Assembly: GCF_016599715.1 (NCBI RefSeq)
Contig: NZ_CP067020.1
Coordinates: 1-20,852 of the forward strand
Origin: Acinetobacter sp. CS-2
Lineage (GTDB): Bacteria; Pseudomonadota; Gammaproteobacteria; Pseudomonadales; Moraxellaceae
Direction: 5' to 3'
Length of the DNA stretch: 20,852 bases
The translations under genes and the position numbers were made by a program. The notes beneath the pieces were generated by a model. It saw nothing but the letters and a program-made list of their open reading frames with translations, ran no database searches and was not told where the DNA came from. Below, one piece after another: positions 6,051-12,266 of this stretch; position 1 is the first letter of the stretch, and every line of letters begins with the position of its first letter.

Positions 6051-6180
6051 CAATTGCACATAAACGCATATAATTGCACATCAAAATGAATAAAAACCAT
6101 TTAAAAGCTTATAGTTGCAGATAATTTCATATAAAATCGTATAAAAGCTCTTAATTGCATATAGTTGCACATAATTGCAT
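6051..6180. repeat. 10-bp-phased A/T-tract array beside oriT
   Basis: The stretch divides into 13 consecutive 10-bp units, each with an A/T tract in its first half and a mixed second half. The clearest units are ATAGTTGCAG, ATAATTTCAT, ATAGTTGCAC and ATAATTGCAT. TTGCA occurs at 6054, 6074, 6115, 6155, 6165 and 6175, nearly all at multiples of 10. Tracts phased with the helix predict bent DNA, the type of site bound by TraK in IncP plasmids. Confidence 0.7.
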
Positions 6181-6204
6181 AAATTAAAGAAAGAGGAAGT
6201 AATT

Positions 6205-6540
6205 ATGGTCACCAGACATGGCGCAAAGAAATTCATCATCTCTGTATTACCAGAAATAGAAAAACGGCTGGAATCTGGTTATACAATTAAGGAAATCCAC
6301 GCTGATTTACCTGAGCTAGCGAAGAATATTTCTTACAGTTCAGTTTTACGAAATTTGAGCAAAATGGGAATCAGTGAAAAAAAGCCACATTCAAATAAAA
6401 TAGAAAAATCAGTGGACCTGGATACTGCTTCTAGTTCTAGCCAAAAAATAACGAATGCTCAAAGAAATCTTGAAAATCTACAGAAGCGACCTGAGAAATT
6501 TAAATTTGATCATGGAACAAATGATAAGGAATTAATCTGA
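6205..6540 (+). CDS. TraK-like oriT-binding protein (111 aa)
   Basis: Residues about 6-55 follow the RP4 TraK pattern: a helix, then LESGYTIKEIHADL matching the family's GYALKTIWEHM, then ISYSSVLRNLSKMG matching its YRYETFLRHVKRH. The rest is a Lys/Ser-rich, probably disordered tail. The ATG at 6205 is chosen because AGAGGAAG (6192-6199) lies just upstream; a frame start at 6175 would run through the phased array and lacks a ribosome site. The protein would bind and shape the bent DNA next to oriT to help the relaxosome. It is divergent from the TraJ-like gene, as in IncP systems. Assignment rests on pattern memory, not a search. Confidence 0.7.
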   Translation: MVTRHGAKKFIISVLPEIEKRLESGYTIKEIHADLPELAKNISYSSVLRNLSKMGISEKKPHSNKIEKSVDLDTASSSSQKITNAQRNLENLQKRPEKFKFDHGTNDKELI

Positions 6541-6949
6541 ATCCTCTTTAAATGTAGCTCTAAATGCTGCCTGTTTGCGATTTAAGCTCAAATCCACACT
6601 GGAAGGTACAGAACGAGTGTCTACGAGTGAAATCGCTGAAATTCGCGCTTAGACCCTCTGAAAAACAGCTTTTTAGGCTGTGAAGCCTAAATAAGCGTAA
6701 ATTACATGCAGAAAATTGAGTCTAGATCGAGCGCAGCGAGTAAAAAAGCTCTATGAGCGAAGCGAATTCATCGTGCTTTTGCTTTTTATTAAAGTCACAA
6801 CGAGATGAGCCAAAAAATTGCCCCGACGAATCGAGCGAAAGCGAGATTCAATAAAGTTTGAGCGTAGCGAAAACCAAGGGCAATTTTTCTTTGCCTGGGC
6901 TTTTAATTATTTTAAAGTTTTTAAATGCTTTTAGACATGCTGAAACCCT
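6541..6949. other. Gene-free region upstream of the replication origin
   Basis: No convincing coding frame was found. The region holds a small hairpin and a set of GAGCGNAGCGA elements within larger inverted repeats (6672-6888), then AT-rich DNA leading to the DnaA box. Confidence 0.6.
6672..6888. ncRNA. Candidate structured RNA or regulatory hairpin cluster
   Basis: There are four related elements: GAGCGCAGCGA (6729-6739), GAGCGAAGCGA (6755-6765), GAGCGAAAGCGA (6833-6844) and GAGCGTAGCGA (6860-6870). The third is closed by GAATC/GATTC and the fourth by GTTT/AAAC, giving small stems with G-A mismatches and short loops. Outer stems AAAAAGC/GCTTTTT (6743-6749 with 6781-6787) and AAAAATTGCCC/GGGCAATTTTT (6813-6823 with 6878-6888) enclose elements 2 and 3+4. 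A separate 8-bp hairpin lies at 6672-6691. Strand and function are unknown. Confidence 0.4.
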
Positions 6950-6958
6950 TTATTCACA
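6950..6958 (+). promoter_or_regulatory. DnaA box at the replication origin
   Basis: TTATTCACA differs by one base from the consensus TTATCCACA and lies 14 bp before the first iteron. It is flanked by CCCTT/AAGGG, which makes a short inverted repeat round it. Confidence 0.6.
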
Positions 6959-6972
6959 AGGGATTCAAAACC

Positions 6973-7060
6973 TATATGACACCGTTTACCTTGCTATATG
7001 ACACCGTTTACCTTGCTATATGACACCGTTTACCTTGCTATATGACACCGTTTACCTTGC
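6973..7060 (+). repeat. Four perfect 22-bp iterons (oriV)
   Basis: Directly abutting copies lie at 6973-6994, 6995-7016, 7017-7038 and 7039-7060, each reading TATATGACACC then GTTTACCTTGC. Two helical turns per unit and the position just before the initiator gene are characteristic of Rep_3 plasmid origins, where Rep monomers bind to start replication and limit copy number. Confidence 0.95.
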
Positions 7061-7083
7061 TTATAGCACTAAAATTAATTATT

Positions 7084-7091
7084 GTGTCATA
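7084..7091 (-). promoter_or_regulatory. Inverted partial iteron in the rep promoter region
   Basis: GTGTCATA is the complement of the iteron segment TATGACAC. It lies 25 bp before the rep start codon, where Rep dimers of this family typically repress their own gene. Confidence 0.5.
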
Positions 7092-7116
7092 GCATAATAA
7101 ATAATATTGGTGCTTC

Positions 7117-8067
7117 ATGAGAGAATTAGTTGTAAAAGACAATGCCTTAATTAATGCAAGCTATAACTTAGATTTAGTAGAACAACGTTTAATTTTATTG
7201 GCCATTGTTGAGGCAAGAGAAAGCGGGAAAGGTATTAATGCTAATGATCCCCTTGAAGTACATGCAGAAGGCTATATCAATCAATTTGGCGTACATCGCA
7301 ATACGGCTTATCAAGCATTAAAAGATGCGTGTAATGATTTATTTGCAAGACAATTTAGCTATCAAAAAATAAATGAACGAGGGAATATTGAGAACTATAG
7401 ATCCCGTTGGGTTAGTGAAATTGGATATGTAGATAATGAAGCAGTGGTTAAACTTATCTTTGCCCCAGCCATAGTTCCCTTAATTACACGCTTAGAAGAG
7501 CATTTCACTAAATACGAATTGCAGCAAGTTAGTAATCTCAGCAGTGCTTATGCTGTTCGCTTATATGAATTATTAATTGCTTGGAGAAGTACTGGCTCTA
7601 CTCCTGTTATAGAGCTAAGTGATTTCCGTCAAAGAATTGGCGTACTCGATACAGAGTACAAGCGTATGGAACGCTTTAAAACTAGTGTACTTGAGCTTGC
7701 TATTAAACAAATTAACGAACATACAGATATCACAGTGAAGTATGAACAACACAAAAGAGGTCGATCAATTTCAGGTTTTTCTTTTACGTTTAAACAGAAG
7801 AAAAAGGATAATCAATCAATAGAAAGAGATCCGAATACCTTAGACCTTTTTTCAAAGATGACCGATGCTCAACGGCATATGTTTGCAAACAAACTTTCAG
7901 AACTCCCTGAAATGGGTCGCTATTCACAAGGAACTGAAAGCTATCCTCAATTTGCTGTTCGTATTGCTGAGATGCTACAAGACTCTGAAAAAATCAAAGA
8001 ACTAGCCCCATACCTAAAAAAAGTGGGATACATGCCATCAAATAAAAAGGACACCGTAAATGGCTAA
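7117..8067 (+). CDS. repB: Rep_3-family plasmid replication initiator (316 aa)
   Basis: This is the plasmid's initiator. The N-terminal winged-helix region begins LVVKDNALINASYNLDLVEQRLILLAI (about residues 4-30 in outline), the hallmark of Rep_3 initiators. A second winged helix spans about 110-230, including SSAYAVRLYELLIAW and the DFRQRIGVLDTEYKRMERFKTSVL block that contacts iterons. The C-terminus (about 235-316) is the variable Acinetobacter-type extension. The four iterons and a DnaA box lie directly upstream. The ATG at 7117 is the first in frame; the ribosome site is weak. It overlaps the next gene by 8 bp, so the two are co-transcribed. The replicon group cannot be assigned without a comparison. 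Confidence 0.93.
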   Translation: MRELVVKDNALINASYNLDLVEQRLILLAIVEARESGKGINANDPLEVHAEGYINQFGVHRNTAYQALKDACNDLFARQFSYQKINERGNIENYRSRWVSEIGYVDNEAVVKLIFAPAIVPLITRLEEHFTKYELQQVSNLSSAYAVRLYELLIAWRSTGSTPVIELSDFRQRIGVLDTEYKRMERFKTSVLELAIKQINEHTDITVKYEQHKRGRSISGFSFTFKQKKKDNQSIERDPNTLDLFSKMTDAQRHMFANKLSELPEMGRYSQGTESYPQFAVRIAEMLQDSEKIKELAPYLKKVGYMPSNKKDTVNG

Positions 8068-8635
8068 GTTATCACTAAGTGAAGTATCTAAAAAATTTCA
8101 TGTGGATAGATCAACCATTTACAGAGCTGTACGTAATGGACGTTTATCACGCTCCAGTGATGGACAATTCGATCTAGCAGAGGTCATCCGATGCTTTGGA
8201 GAACCTGAGCAAACATCTCAAAAAATTGAATCATCTAAGCAAGAAGGTGATGAATCTACAAAAAAACTTATTGCCCATTTAGAAAATGAAGTCAAAAAAT
8301 ACCAAGAACGTGAAGAACGGTTAATGCAACAAATTGACCGTATGCAAACACTCATTGAGCTGAAAAGTGTTGCACCTGTCACAGCAGCACCACAACAAGA
8401 TGCTACGGCATGCGACACAGATATGCCACAGCATGCGACAACACAACAAGACAATGATAATAAAAAGAATAATGAATTAAATATTGCAGAAAATGTGGCA
8501 GTGCCACAGCAAGAAACTACGGCATACCACACCCAAACGCTACAGCATGCCACGTTGCAAAATGTGGCAGTGCCACAACACAAAAAACGTGGTTTATTTG
8601 GCCGTGTGCTGAATGCCGTCTTTGATAATGACTGA
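8060..8635 (+). CDS. Plasmid DNA-binding helix-turn-helix protein (191 aa)
   Basis: Residues about 4-30 (SEVSKKFHVDRSTIYRAVRNG in outline) are a MerR/excisionase-like helix-turn-helix. Residues about 65-100 form a charged coiled coil. The C-terminal half is Gln/His/Thr-rich with two imperfect 15-residue repeats (TACDTDMPQHATTQQ and TAYHTQTLQHATLQN) and two NVAVPQ motifs, ending in the basic GLFGRVLNAVF. Genes of this kind commonly follow rep in Acinetobacter plasmids and are called RepA or replication DNA-binding protein; they are generally thought not to be essential, perhaps aiding stability. The start overlaps the rep stop region by 8 bp, indicating translational coupling. Confidence 0.82.
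   Translation: MAKLSLSEVSKKFHVDRSTIYRAVRNGRLSRSSDGQFDLAEVIRCFGEPEQTSQKIESSKQEGDESTKKLIAHLENEVKKYQEREERLMQQIDRMQTLIELKSVAPVTAAPQQDATACDTDMPQHATTQQDNDNKKNNELNIAENVAVPQQETTAYHTQTLQHATLQNVAVPQHKKRGLFGRVLNAVFDND
8494..8577. repeat. Two copies of a 15-bp palindrome within the HTH gene
   Basis: TGTGGCA-G-TGCCACA occurs at 8494-8508 and 8563-8577, 69 bp apart and in frame, encoding part of NVAVPQ each time. It could be a coincidence of a duplicated coding segment or a binding site for the protein itself. Confidence 0.5.
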
Positions 8636-8654
8636 GCAATAAGGGTGAAAGATC

Positions 8655-8798
8655 ATGCCAAAACTGAAAGACATCGCCCTGGGCATTGTGGTTGCTCCAG
8701 TACTGATCCCAATCATGCTGATTGCATCCTACCAGGACAAAAAAACATTTAAAAAAGAGCTGGAAGAACGCCAAAAAGAACAGAAACAGAAGCAATGA
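8655..8798 (+). CDS. Small membrane peptide with charged helical tail (47 aa)
   Basis: The frame begins ATG at 8655 with AAGGGTG (8641-8647) at a good distance, 19 bp after the HTH gene, so it is probably the third gene of the replication operon. Residues about 6-26 are hydrophobic (IALGIVVAPVLIPIMLIAS in outline), and residues 28-47 are a Lys/Glu/Gln-rich helix, likely cytoplasmic. Codon choice looks normal and less AT-rich than the upstream accessory genes. I do not recognise a function. A single-span anchor with a charged tail could tether a plasmid protein to the membrane, but that is a guess. The ribosome site and placement are the best evidence that it is real. Confidence 0.65.
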   Translation: MPKLKDIALGIVVAPVLIPIMLIASYQDKKTFKKELEERQKEQKQKQ

Positions 8799-8872
8799 TT
8801 ATTCATTTAAGCTAATCAAAGTCGTGGAACATTGATTAAATAGTAAACGTGAAACGGGTTAAAAAGATAAAA

Positions 8873-8898
8873 AAGCCCAAGCATGGCGTGTTGGGCTT
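8873..8898 (+). terminator. Terminator of the replication operon
   Basis: AAGCCCAA (8873-8880) pairs with TTGGGCTT (8891-8898) around a 10-base loop, with an A-rich lead and CTTAAATT after it. It lies 75 bp past the 47-aa gene, well placed to end the rep transcript. Confidence 0.7.
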
Positions 8899-8943
8899 CT
8901 TAAATTACACTATATCATTGAAAAATAAGGAAAATATATAAGC

Positions 8944-8971
8944 ATTTCGTATAAGGTGTATTATGTTAATT
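8944..8971 (+). other. pdif site D (XerC/XerD orientation)
   Basis: The arms are ATTTCGTATAA (8944-8954), spacer GGTGTA, and TTATGTTAATT (8961-8971). It is the only site in this orientation, opposite to A, B and C, and marks the join between the replication block and the accessory block. Confidence 0.88.
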
Positions 8972-9104
8972 TTAGATCATCTTCATTAACTAATTTTATT
9001 TTTTATATGTCCCAATAGAGATGGATCCGGAAATTTGAACAACTCCTATAAGTGATACTCTGCTCCTCAAATGATGTTATAAACATCAATATATGGAGTA
9101 TTTT

Positions 9105-9410
9105 ATGGCACGTAGACCAAGAAGAAATCATTCAAACGACTTTAAGGCTAAGGTAGCACTTGCTGCGATCAAAGCAGAAAAAACACTTGCTGAATTGAGT
9201 TCTGAGTTTGATGTTCATCAAAACCAAATTATTGACTGGAAAAATCAATTGATCTCAGCTTCCTCACAAGCTTTCGATCAATCAAAAGCTCCATCAGAAC
9301 CTCCCATTGATCTTAAAAAGTTACATGCAAAAATCGGTGAGCAGGCATTAGAAATTGATTTTTTAGAAGGTGTGTTGAAGAAACTGGGCCGCTTCAACCA
9401 CAAAAGTTAA
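9105..9410 (+). CDS. IS3-family transposase OrfA (101 aa)
   Basis: The N-terminal helix-turn-helix (KAKVALAAIKAEKTLAELSS, then FDVHQNQIIDWK) binds the element ends, and a leucine-zipper-like stretch follows (KKLHAKIGEQALEIDFLEGVLKK, in outline) that mediates dimerisation. The ATG at 9105 is preferred to one at 9093 because GGAG sits a few bases before it and the product starts MARRPRRNHS as in relatives. A slippery T-TTT-TTA at 9359-9365 lets some ribosomes shift into orfB. OrfA alone usually acts as a regulator. Confidence 0.87.
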   Translation: MARRPRRNHSNDFKAKVALAAIKAEKTLAELSSEFDVHQNQIIDWKNQLISASSQAFDQSKAPSEPPIDLKKLHAKIGEQALEIDFLEGVLKKLGRFNHKS

Positions 9411-10237
9411 TCGATCACTCACTTCAGATTTCAGTATCTAAACAAGCTAAGTTACTGAAAGTCTCTCGTGGTTGTTATTATTATCGCCCAAAACCTGTTA
9501 GCTCATCAGATCTGAAGCTGATGCGATGTATTGATGAATTACATATGCAATATCCTTTTGCAGGCAGTCGTATGATGCGTGATTTGTTGAATCGTCAAGG
9601 GCATCATATAGGACGACGTCATACACGTACTTTAATGAAGAAAATGGGTATTCAGGCGTTATATTGCAAACCAAATTTAAGCCAGGCTAATCAAGCTCAC
9701 CGTAAATATCCATATCTGCTCAAAGGATTGGCTATTCAGCGCAGTAATCAAGTGTGGTCTACTGATATAACGTATATCCCTATGGCAAAAGGCTTTGTTT
9801 ATTTATGTGCTGTGATTGATTGGCATAGCCGCAAGGTACTTGCGCATAGGGTATCGATTAGTATGGAGGTGGATTTTTGTATTTCGGCTTTAAATGAAGC
9901 GATTGAAAAATATGGATCACCTGAAATATTGAATACAGACCAAGGCAGTCAGTTCACCAGTGATGCATTTATTGATGTATTGAAATCAAATGGCATTCAA
10001 ATCAGTATGGATGGTAAAGGTCGATGGGTAGATAATGTGATGGTTGAACGATTATGGCGGAGCGTTAAATATGAAGAGGTGTATCTCAAAGCTTATAGCA
10101 GTGTCACAGATGCGAAAAAGCAATTGAGTGCATATTTTGAGTTTTATAATCTGAAACGACCTCATTCGAGTCTAGACAAAATGACACCAAATGAGTTTTA
10201 CTATGATCAGCTACCCCAACAAAACAAGGTGGCTTAA
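9359..10237 (+). CDS. IS3-family transposase OrfB, reached by -1 frameshift
   Basis: This frame is open from 9359, immediately after a stop at 9356-9358, so it can only be entered by the shift near 9359-9365 or by an internal start such as ATG 9521. It contains an HTH_21-like region (about YPFAGSRMMRDLL, then GRRHTRTLMKKMGI), followed by the rve catalytic core: Asp in WSTDITYIP, Asp in NTDQGSQFTS, and Glu in NVMVERLWRSVKYE. The C-terminus carries YNLKRPHSSLDKMTPNEFY, typical of the family. The OrfAB fusion is the active transposase. All catalytic residues are present and the gene looks intact. Confidence 0.88.
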   Translation, partial: FFRRCVEETGPLQPQKLIDHSLQISVSKQAKLLKVSRGCYYYRPKPVSSSDLKLMRCIDELHMQYPFAGSRMMRDLLNRQGHHIGRRHTRTLMKKMGIQALYCKPNLSQANQAHRKYPYLLKGLAIQRSNQVWSTDITYIPMAKGFVYLCAVIDWHSRKVLAHRVSISMEVDFCISALNEAIEKYGSPEILNTDQGSQFTSDAFIDVLKSNGIQISMDGKGRWVDNVMVERLWRSVKYEEVYLKAYSSVTDAKKQLSAYFEFYNLKRPHSSLDKMTPNEFYYDQLPQQNKVA

Positions 10238-10293
10238 CTAGAGCGGAATATCACTTATAAATACGCTTTTAGTTGTTCAAACAAGTGGAACCA

Positions 10294-10426
10294 CCTCTCA
10301 ATCTACTGGCTAAAATACACAACAAAAAATAAACCTACTTTACTTTTCCTGAAAAAACTAAATTCAACAATTTCAGCTATATAAGTGTTACTTTTGCTAA
10401 ATTAATGACTTTTTAAGGATTGATTT
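10294..10426 (+). promoter_or_regulatory. Leader of the secreted-protein gene
   Basis: These 133 bp between the IS3 end and the next GTG hold the ribosome site AAGGA (10415-10419) and AT-rich DNA that should contain the promoter. No -35/-10 pair is clear enough to name. The insertion sequence lies just upstream and could influence expression. Confidence 0.45.
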
Positions 10427-11095
10427 GTGAAGAAAGCTATTTTATTTACTTTTTTATTTACTTTTTTGTCACCAGCTTTTGCTATAGAACAGAATTTTAA
10501 AATAGAAAATAATTTAGATATCAATAAGTTAAAGATTGAAGAAGATAAATATGTAGAAGTCATTAATTCTATAGTTGAAGATGTAATGGAAAATGGTATT
10601 TATTTCACTACGGGAGAAAAAAAAATATTAATGGATGGTGTTAATTACAAATATCAAGTACAGGATGTTAACGCGTTTTTAAAAAAAGAAGTTTTTAGAA
10701 GAAATGTAGAAAAAGCTAAAGTTTTTAAATCAAAAGCATTACTCTATCAAGCGATGCTAAGATCTAAAAATATTGATAGTAATGGGAATGCTTGGATCTC
10801 ACATGGTTGGGCTGCTTCGAAAACTTGTTTTACATTTACTCTTTTAAATAAAAATAAACAACCGATGGGTGATTCTGCTGATTTTTTAATAAAAAGAATG
10901 TTCACTATTTATGATTTTGTAGAAAATGACCTTATCAGTGGTGGATATATTCCGTATGATCCAAACACTTTGCAAAAACTTATAAATGATCCTAAAGATA
11001 TATTATTAGCAGAAGGTGATTTTTATGAGCGAGTTAGTCTCGAACAGTTAGCACAAATAGGTGAAATCTCATTAAAAGCTTTTCCATGTCGTTAA
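10427..11095 (+). CDS. Secreted protein of unknown function, copy 2
   Basis: This copy shows the full upstream context: the GTG start follows AAGGA by 7 bases, downstream of the IS3-family element. The product is the same 222-aa exported protein as at 1-669. Confidence 0.8.
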   Translation: MKKAILFTFLFTFLSPAFAIEQNFKIENNLDINKLKIEEDKYVEVINSIVEDVMENGIYFTTGEKKILMDGVNYKYQVQDVNAFLKKEVFRRNVEKAKVFKSKALLYQAMLRSKNIDSNGNAWISHGWAASKTCFTFTLLNKNKQPMGDSADFLIKRMFTIYDFVENDLISGGYIPYDPNTLQKLINDPKDILLAEGDFYERVSLEQLAQIGEISLKAFPCR

Positions 11096-11113
11096 ATAAT
11101 TAAGAGAAAAAGC

Positions 11114-11147
11114 GTTTTGTATGAATATATAATTATTCATACAAAAC
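11114..11147. terminator. Inverted repeat, possible bidirectional terminator, copy 2
   Basis: The 13-bp AT-rich stem again lies between the convergent accessory genes, just before the ISAba11-like element. Confidence 0.5.
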
Positions 11148-11156
11148 TTAAATTTA

Positions 11157-12257
11157 TAGGACTTACGCATTGACGGATTCAAAAAAGTATTAAAATACTT
11201 TATAAAGTATCTGTGATCAGACGAATTAAACATGCTTCTACAGCAACTTGTACATTACCCATTTATATGGGCTTTCTCATGACAGAACCGAACTCTATTA
11301 GCTGCACACAACTTGCCGAGACTTATAATATCTCGCATGATAGTGTAAATCGCTTTCTAGAGCGTGAAGACTACACACCTCACGACCTATATCAAGAATC
11401 AATTCAACATATTGATAATAATAAACTTATAGTCAGTATTGATGATACTGTTTTAGATAAACCATATAGTCAACATATGGACTTGGTTAGCTATTTTTGG
11501 TCAGGCAAACACCACCGATCCGTCAAGGGTATTAATCTCATTACCTTGTATGCGACAGATCGAAATGGTCAAAATATTCCAATTAATTTCCGAATTTATG
11601 ACAAATCTGAAAGTAAAACCAAGAATGATTACTTTATGGATATGTTAAGTGAAGTACTCAGTTGGGGTGCAAAGATTCAATTTATTACAGGTGATAGTTG
11701 GTATTCATCGACTGGAAATCTAAAAACCATAAGAAAATATGGTATTCGATTTATGTTTGGTATCGACTGTAACCGTAAGGTTTCCCCAGAAAAAGGACAA
11801 TGGTTTCAACTGCGCTTATTGCCAGATTTCCATCAGGGTCAAGTGATCTGGCTCAAAGATTTTGGCTTTGTACAATTATTTAAGACTCAGTTAAAAGAAC
11901 AGCAGAGGTTTTATATTGTGCATCAAGATGAAGATGATTTATTGTCCTTTGAAGGTTTTCATGAATTACATTCAAGTCATTGGAAAATAGAGCAATATCA
12001 CCGGGTGATTAAACAGGTTTGTCATATTGAAAAGTTTCAAGTAAGACGATCTAAACTGATTTTGAATCATATTTTTTCAGCCTTGATGGCCTACGTTGAG
12101 ATACAAAAGAACCAGTTTGAGCGGATCTTTGAAAATATATATCGTTGGCAGAAGAAATTATTTAGACCAATGATCAAAAACTTCATTGATGACTTTATTC
12201 TCGATAAAAATCATCTGCTACCACAGAGAATCTATAAGTAATAGTGCGTAAGTCCTA
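11157..12257 (+). mobile_element. ISAba11-like: ISAba11-like insertion sequence, copy 2
   Basis: It has the same 1101-bp element, with ATTTA duplications at 11152-11156 and 12258-12262. It shares its insertion point with copy 1, so the insertion predates the doubling. Confidence 0.85.
11213..12241 (+). CDS. IS701-family transposase, copy 2
   Basis: Identical 342-aa DDE transposase with a GTG start and all catalytic residues present. Confidence 0.88.
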   Translation: MIRRIKHASTATCTLPIYMGFLMTEPNSISCTQLAETYNISHDSVNRFLEREDYTPHDLYQESIQHIDNNKLIVSIDDTVLDKPYSQHMDLVSYFWSGKHHRSVKGINLITLYATDRNGQNIPINFRIYDKSESKTKNDYFMDMLSEVLSWGAKIQFITGDSWYSSTGNLKTIRKYGIRFMFGIDCNRKVSPEKGQWFQLRLLPDFHQGQVIWLKDFGFVQLFKTQLKEQQRFYIVHQDEDDLLSFEGFHELHSSHWKIEQYHRVIKQVCHIEKFQVRRSKLILNHIFSALMAYVEIQKNQFERIFENIYRWQKKLFRPMIKNFIDDFILDKNHLLPQRIYK

Positions 12258-12266
12258 ATTTATTAA

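Larger units (their letters stand above)
9022..10293 (+). mobile_element. IS3-family insertion sequence (ISAba14-like?)
   Basis: The ends are inverted repeats beginning TGGATCCGG on the left (9022) and TGGTTCCAC on the complement of the right (10293). They share TTTGAACAACT, then, after a gap, TATAAGTGATA. The length is about 1272 bp. It carries overlapping orfA and orfB with a -1 frameshift, as usual for IS3. The flanks do not show a 3-5 bp target duplication (AGA before, CCT after), so one side may have been changed by recombination. The ISAba14 label is from memory and unverified. Confidence 0.78.
1..10426. repeat. Plasmid unit, copy 1 of an exact tandem duplication
   Basis: Every gene, insertion sequence and non-coding landmark in this half recurs at +10426, and all translated products are identical. 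The unit length is exactly half the window. The sequence before the second copy (10294-10426) supplies the leader and ribosome site for the first gene, so the unit closes into a circle. It is either a true plasmid dimer or an assembly that ran twice round a small circle; the sequence alone cannot separate these. Confidence 0.95.

Noticed and set aside
5545..6540. TraJ-like and TraK-like genes as a toxin-antitoxin pair
   Set aside because: They are divergent, not co-directional, and both fit oriT-binding families with an oriT-like sequence between them.
6973..7060. 22-bp direct repeats as a CRISPR-like array
   Set aside because: The units are contiguous and lie before a Rep_3 gene, so they are iterons.
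8218..8795. Minus-strand Cys-rich frames opposite the HTH and 47-aa genes
   Set aside because: Their composition is the mirror of Gln/Thr/Ala codons in the true genes, and they lack ribosome sites.
731..10293. Composite transposon formed by the insertion sequences
   Set aside because: The three elements belong to different families, so no pair could mobilise the segment between them.
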